Source: Bacteroidales bacterium UBA2716
GTDB lineage: Bacteria > Bacteroidota > Bacteroidia > Bacteroidales > UBA932
Assembly (NCBI GenBank): GCA_002354005.1
Contig: DEKS01000162.1
Location: 3,950-10,214, forward strand
DNA length: 6,265 nucleotides
Direction: 5' to 3'
Shown here: one piece after another, positions 5,802 to 6,265 of the stretch
Layout of the letters: each line of letters opens with the position of its first letter
How positions within the stretch are numbered: the stretch's first letter is position 1
The notes under the pieces: generated by a model
Told to the model about the DNA's origin: nothing
What the model saw: only the letters and a program-made list of their open reading frames with translations
The model's database searches: none
Translations under genes and position numbers: made by a program

Positions 5802-6265
5802 ATGGCAATCAAAAAGTACAAGCCGGTAACTCCCGGCCAGCGCAACAAGGCTATCAGCTCCTTCGACGAGATCACCGCGAAGAAGCCTTACAAGAAGCTC
5901 CTTGCTCCCCTTAAGTCCACGGGCGGACGCAACAACACCGGTCAGATGACCGTGCGTTACCGTGGCGGCGGTCACAAGAGAATGTACCGCCTGGTAGACT
6001 TCGTCCGCAACCGCGACGAATTCAAAGCAACCGTGCTCACCATCGAGTACGATCCCAACCGCAGCGCCCGCATCGCCCTCATCCAGTATGAGGATGGCAT
6101 GAAGAGCTACATCATCGCCCCCAACGGCCTCCAGGTCGGTCAGGTGGTGGAGAGCGGCCCTCAGGCCTCCCCGGATATGGGTAACTGCCTCCCGCTTGCT
6201 AACATTCCTGTTGGTACGCTTGTTCACGCTATCGAGCTCCGTCCCGGTCAGGGTGCCGCTATGGC
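5802..6265 (+). CDS. rplB: 50S ribosomal protein L2 (uL2), 5' part
   Basis: The first 154 codons of uL2, open to the right edge; the family is about 275 residues long, so the C-terminal half, including the peptidyl-transferase-proximal conserved His, is outside the window. Family features seen are MAIKKYKPVTPGQR at the start, KSTGGRNNTGQMTVRYRGGGHKRMYRLVDF (38-67; the basic GGRNN and RGGGHK stretches bind 23S rRNA), IEYDPNRSARIALIQYEDG (81-99) and NIPVGTLVHAIELRPGQGA (134-152). uL2 is needed for subunit association and peptidyl transferase activity. It continues the order rplC-rplD-rplW-rplB, and rpsS would be expected next. Nothing unusual is seen in the visible part. Confidence 0.97.
   Translation, partial: MAIKKYKPVTPGQRNKAISSFDEITAKKPYKKLLAPLKSTGGRNNTGQMTVRYRGGGHKRMYRLVDFVRNRDEFKATVLTIEYDPNRSARIALIQYEDGMKSYIIAPNGLQVGQVVESGPQASPDMGNCLPLANIPVGTLVHAIELRPGQGAAM

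Noticed and set aside
5505..6227. A 240-codon minus-strand open frame across rplW and rplB.
   Set aside because: It spans two well-conserved ribosomal protein genes and their gap and has no recognisable domain, so it is an antisense shadow.

Overview
The window comes from a Bacteroidota genome, most likely order Bacteroidales and relatively GC-rich. Three things point there. A near-perfect Bacteroidetes-type promoter (TTTG, 20 nt, TATCTTTG) precedes the ribosomal protein cluster. Several starts are A-rich and lack a Shine-Dalgarno sequence (ACCAATG, CTAAATG). The protein sequences, notably uL3, uL4, uL23, the diadenylate cyclase and the ManC-like protein, carry variants I associate with this phylum. 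No genus can be assigned from the sequence alone. All genes are on the + strand.

Left block (1-4102), four tightly packed co-directional genes, probably one transcription unit: the 3' part of a CdaA-type diadenylate cyclase gene; a full-length mutS2 whose ATG directly abuts the cyclase stop; a small UPF0102/YraN nuclease-like gene 12 nt further on; and, after 16 nt, a shortened and degenerate relative of mannose-1-phosphate guanylyltransferase. The last gene is the oddest object here. It keeps an intact 257-codon frame and many family motifs. It lacks the nucleotide-binding and catalytic signature near its N-terminus, has substitutions at other active-site motifs, and stops where the family's GW(S/A)D(L/I)GTW motif should continue.

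Middle (4103-4225): 123 nt between genes, holding the promoter and a roughly 70-nt 5' leader. The leader opens with a strong imperfect stem-loop (11-bp outer stem at 4155-4165/4180-4190), followed by an AT-rich unstructured stretch up to the rplC start. This is a candidate cis-regulatory leader for ribosomal protein synthesis.

Right block (4226-6265): start of the S10-type ribosomal protein operon in the order rplC-rplD-rplW-rplB (rplB cut by the window edge). rpsJ (uS10), which normally heads this cluster, is not upstream of rplC; the truncated ManC-like gene is there instead. The three downstream genes have clear Shine-Dalgarno sequences, whereas rplC has none.

No tRNA, rRNA, CRISPR array, insertion sequence or long repeat was seen. 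The genes are mostly core housekeeping functions: c-di-AMP signalling, DNA-branch processing and ribosome assembly. The points that deserve attention are the ManC-like pseudoenzyme candidate, the missing rpsJ at the junction, and the rplC leader hairpin.
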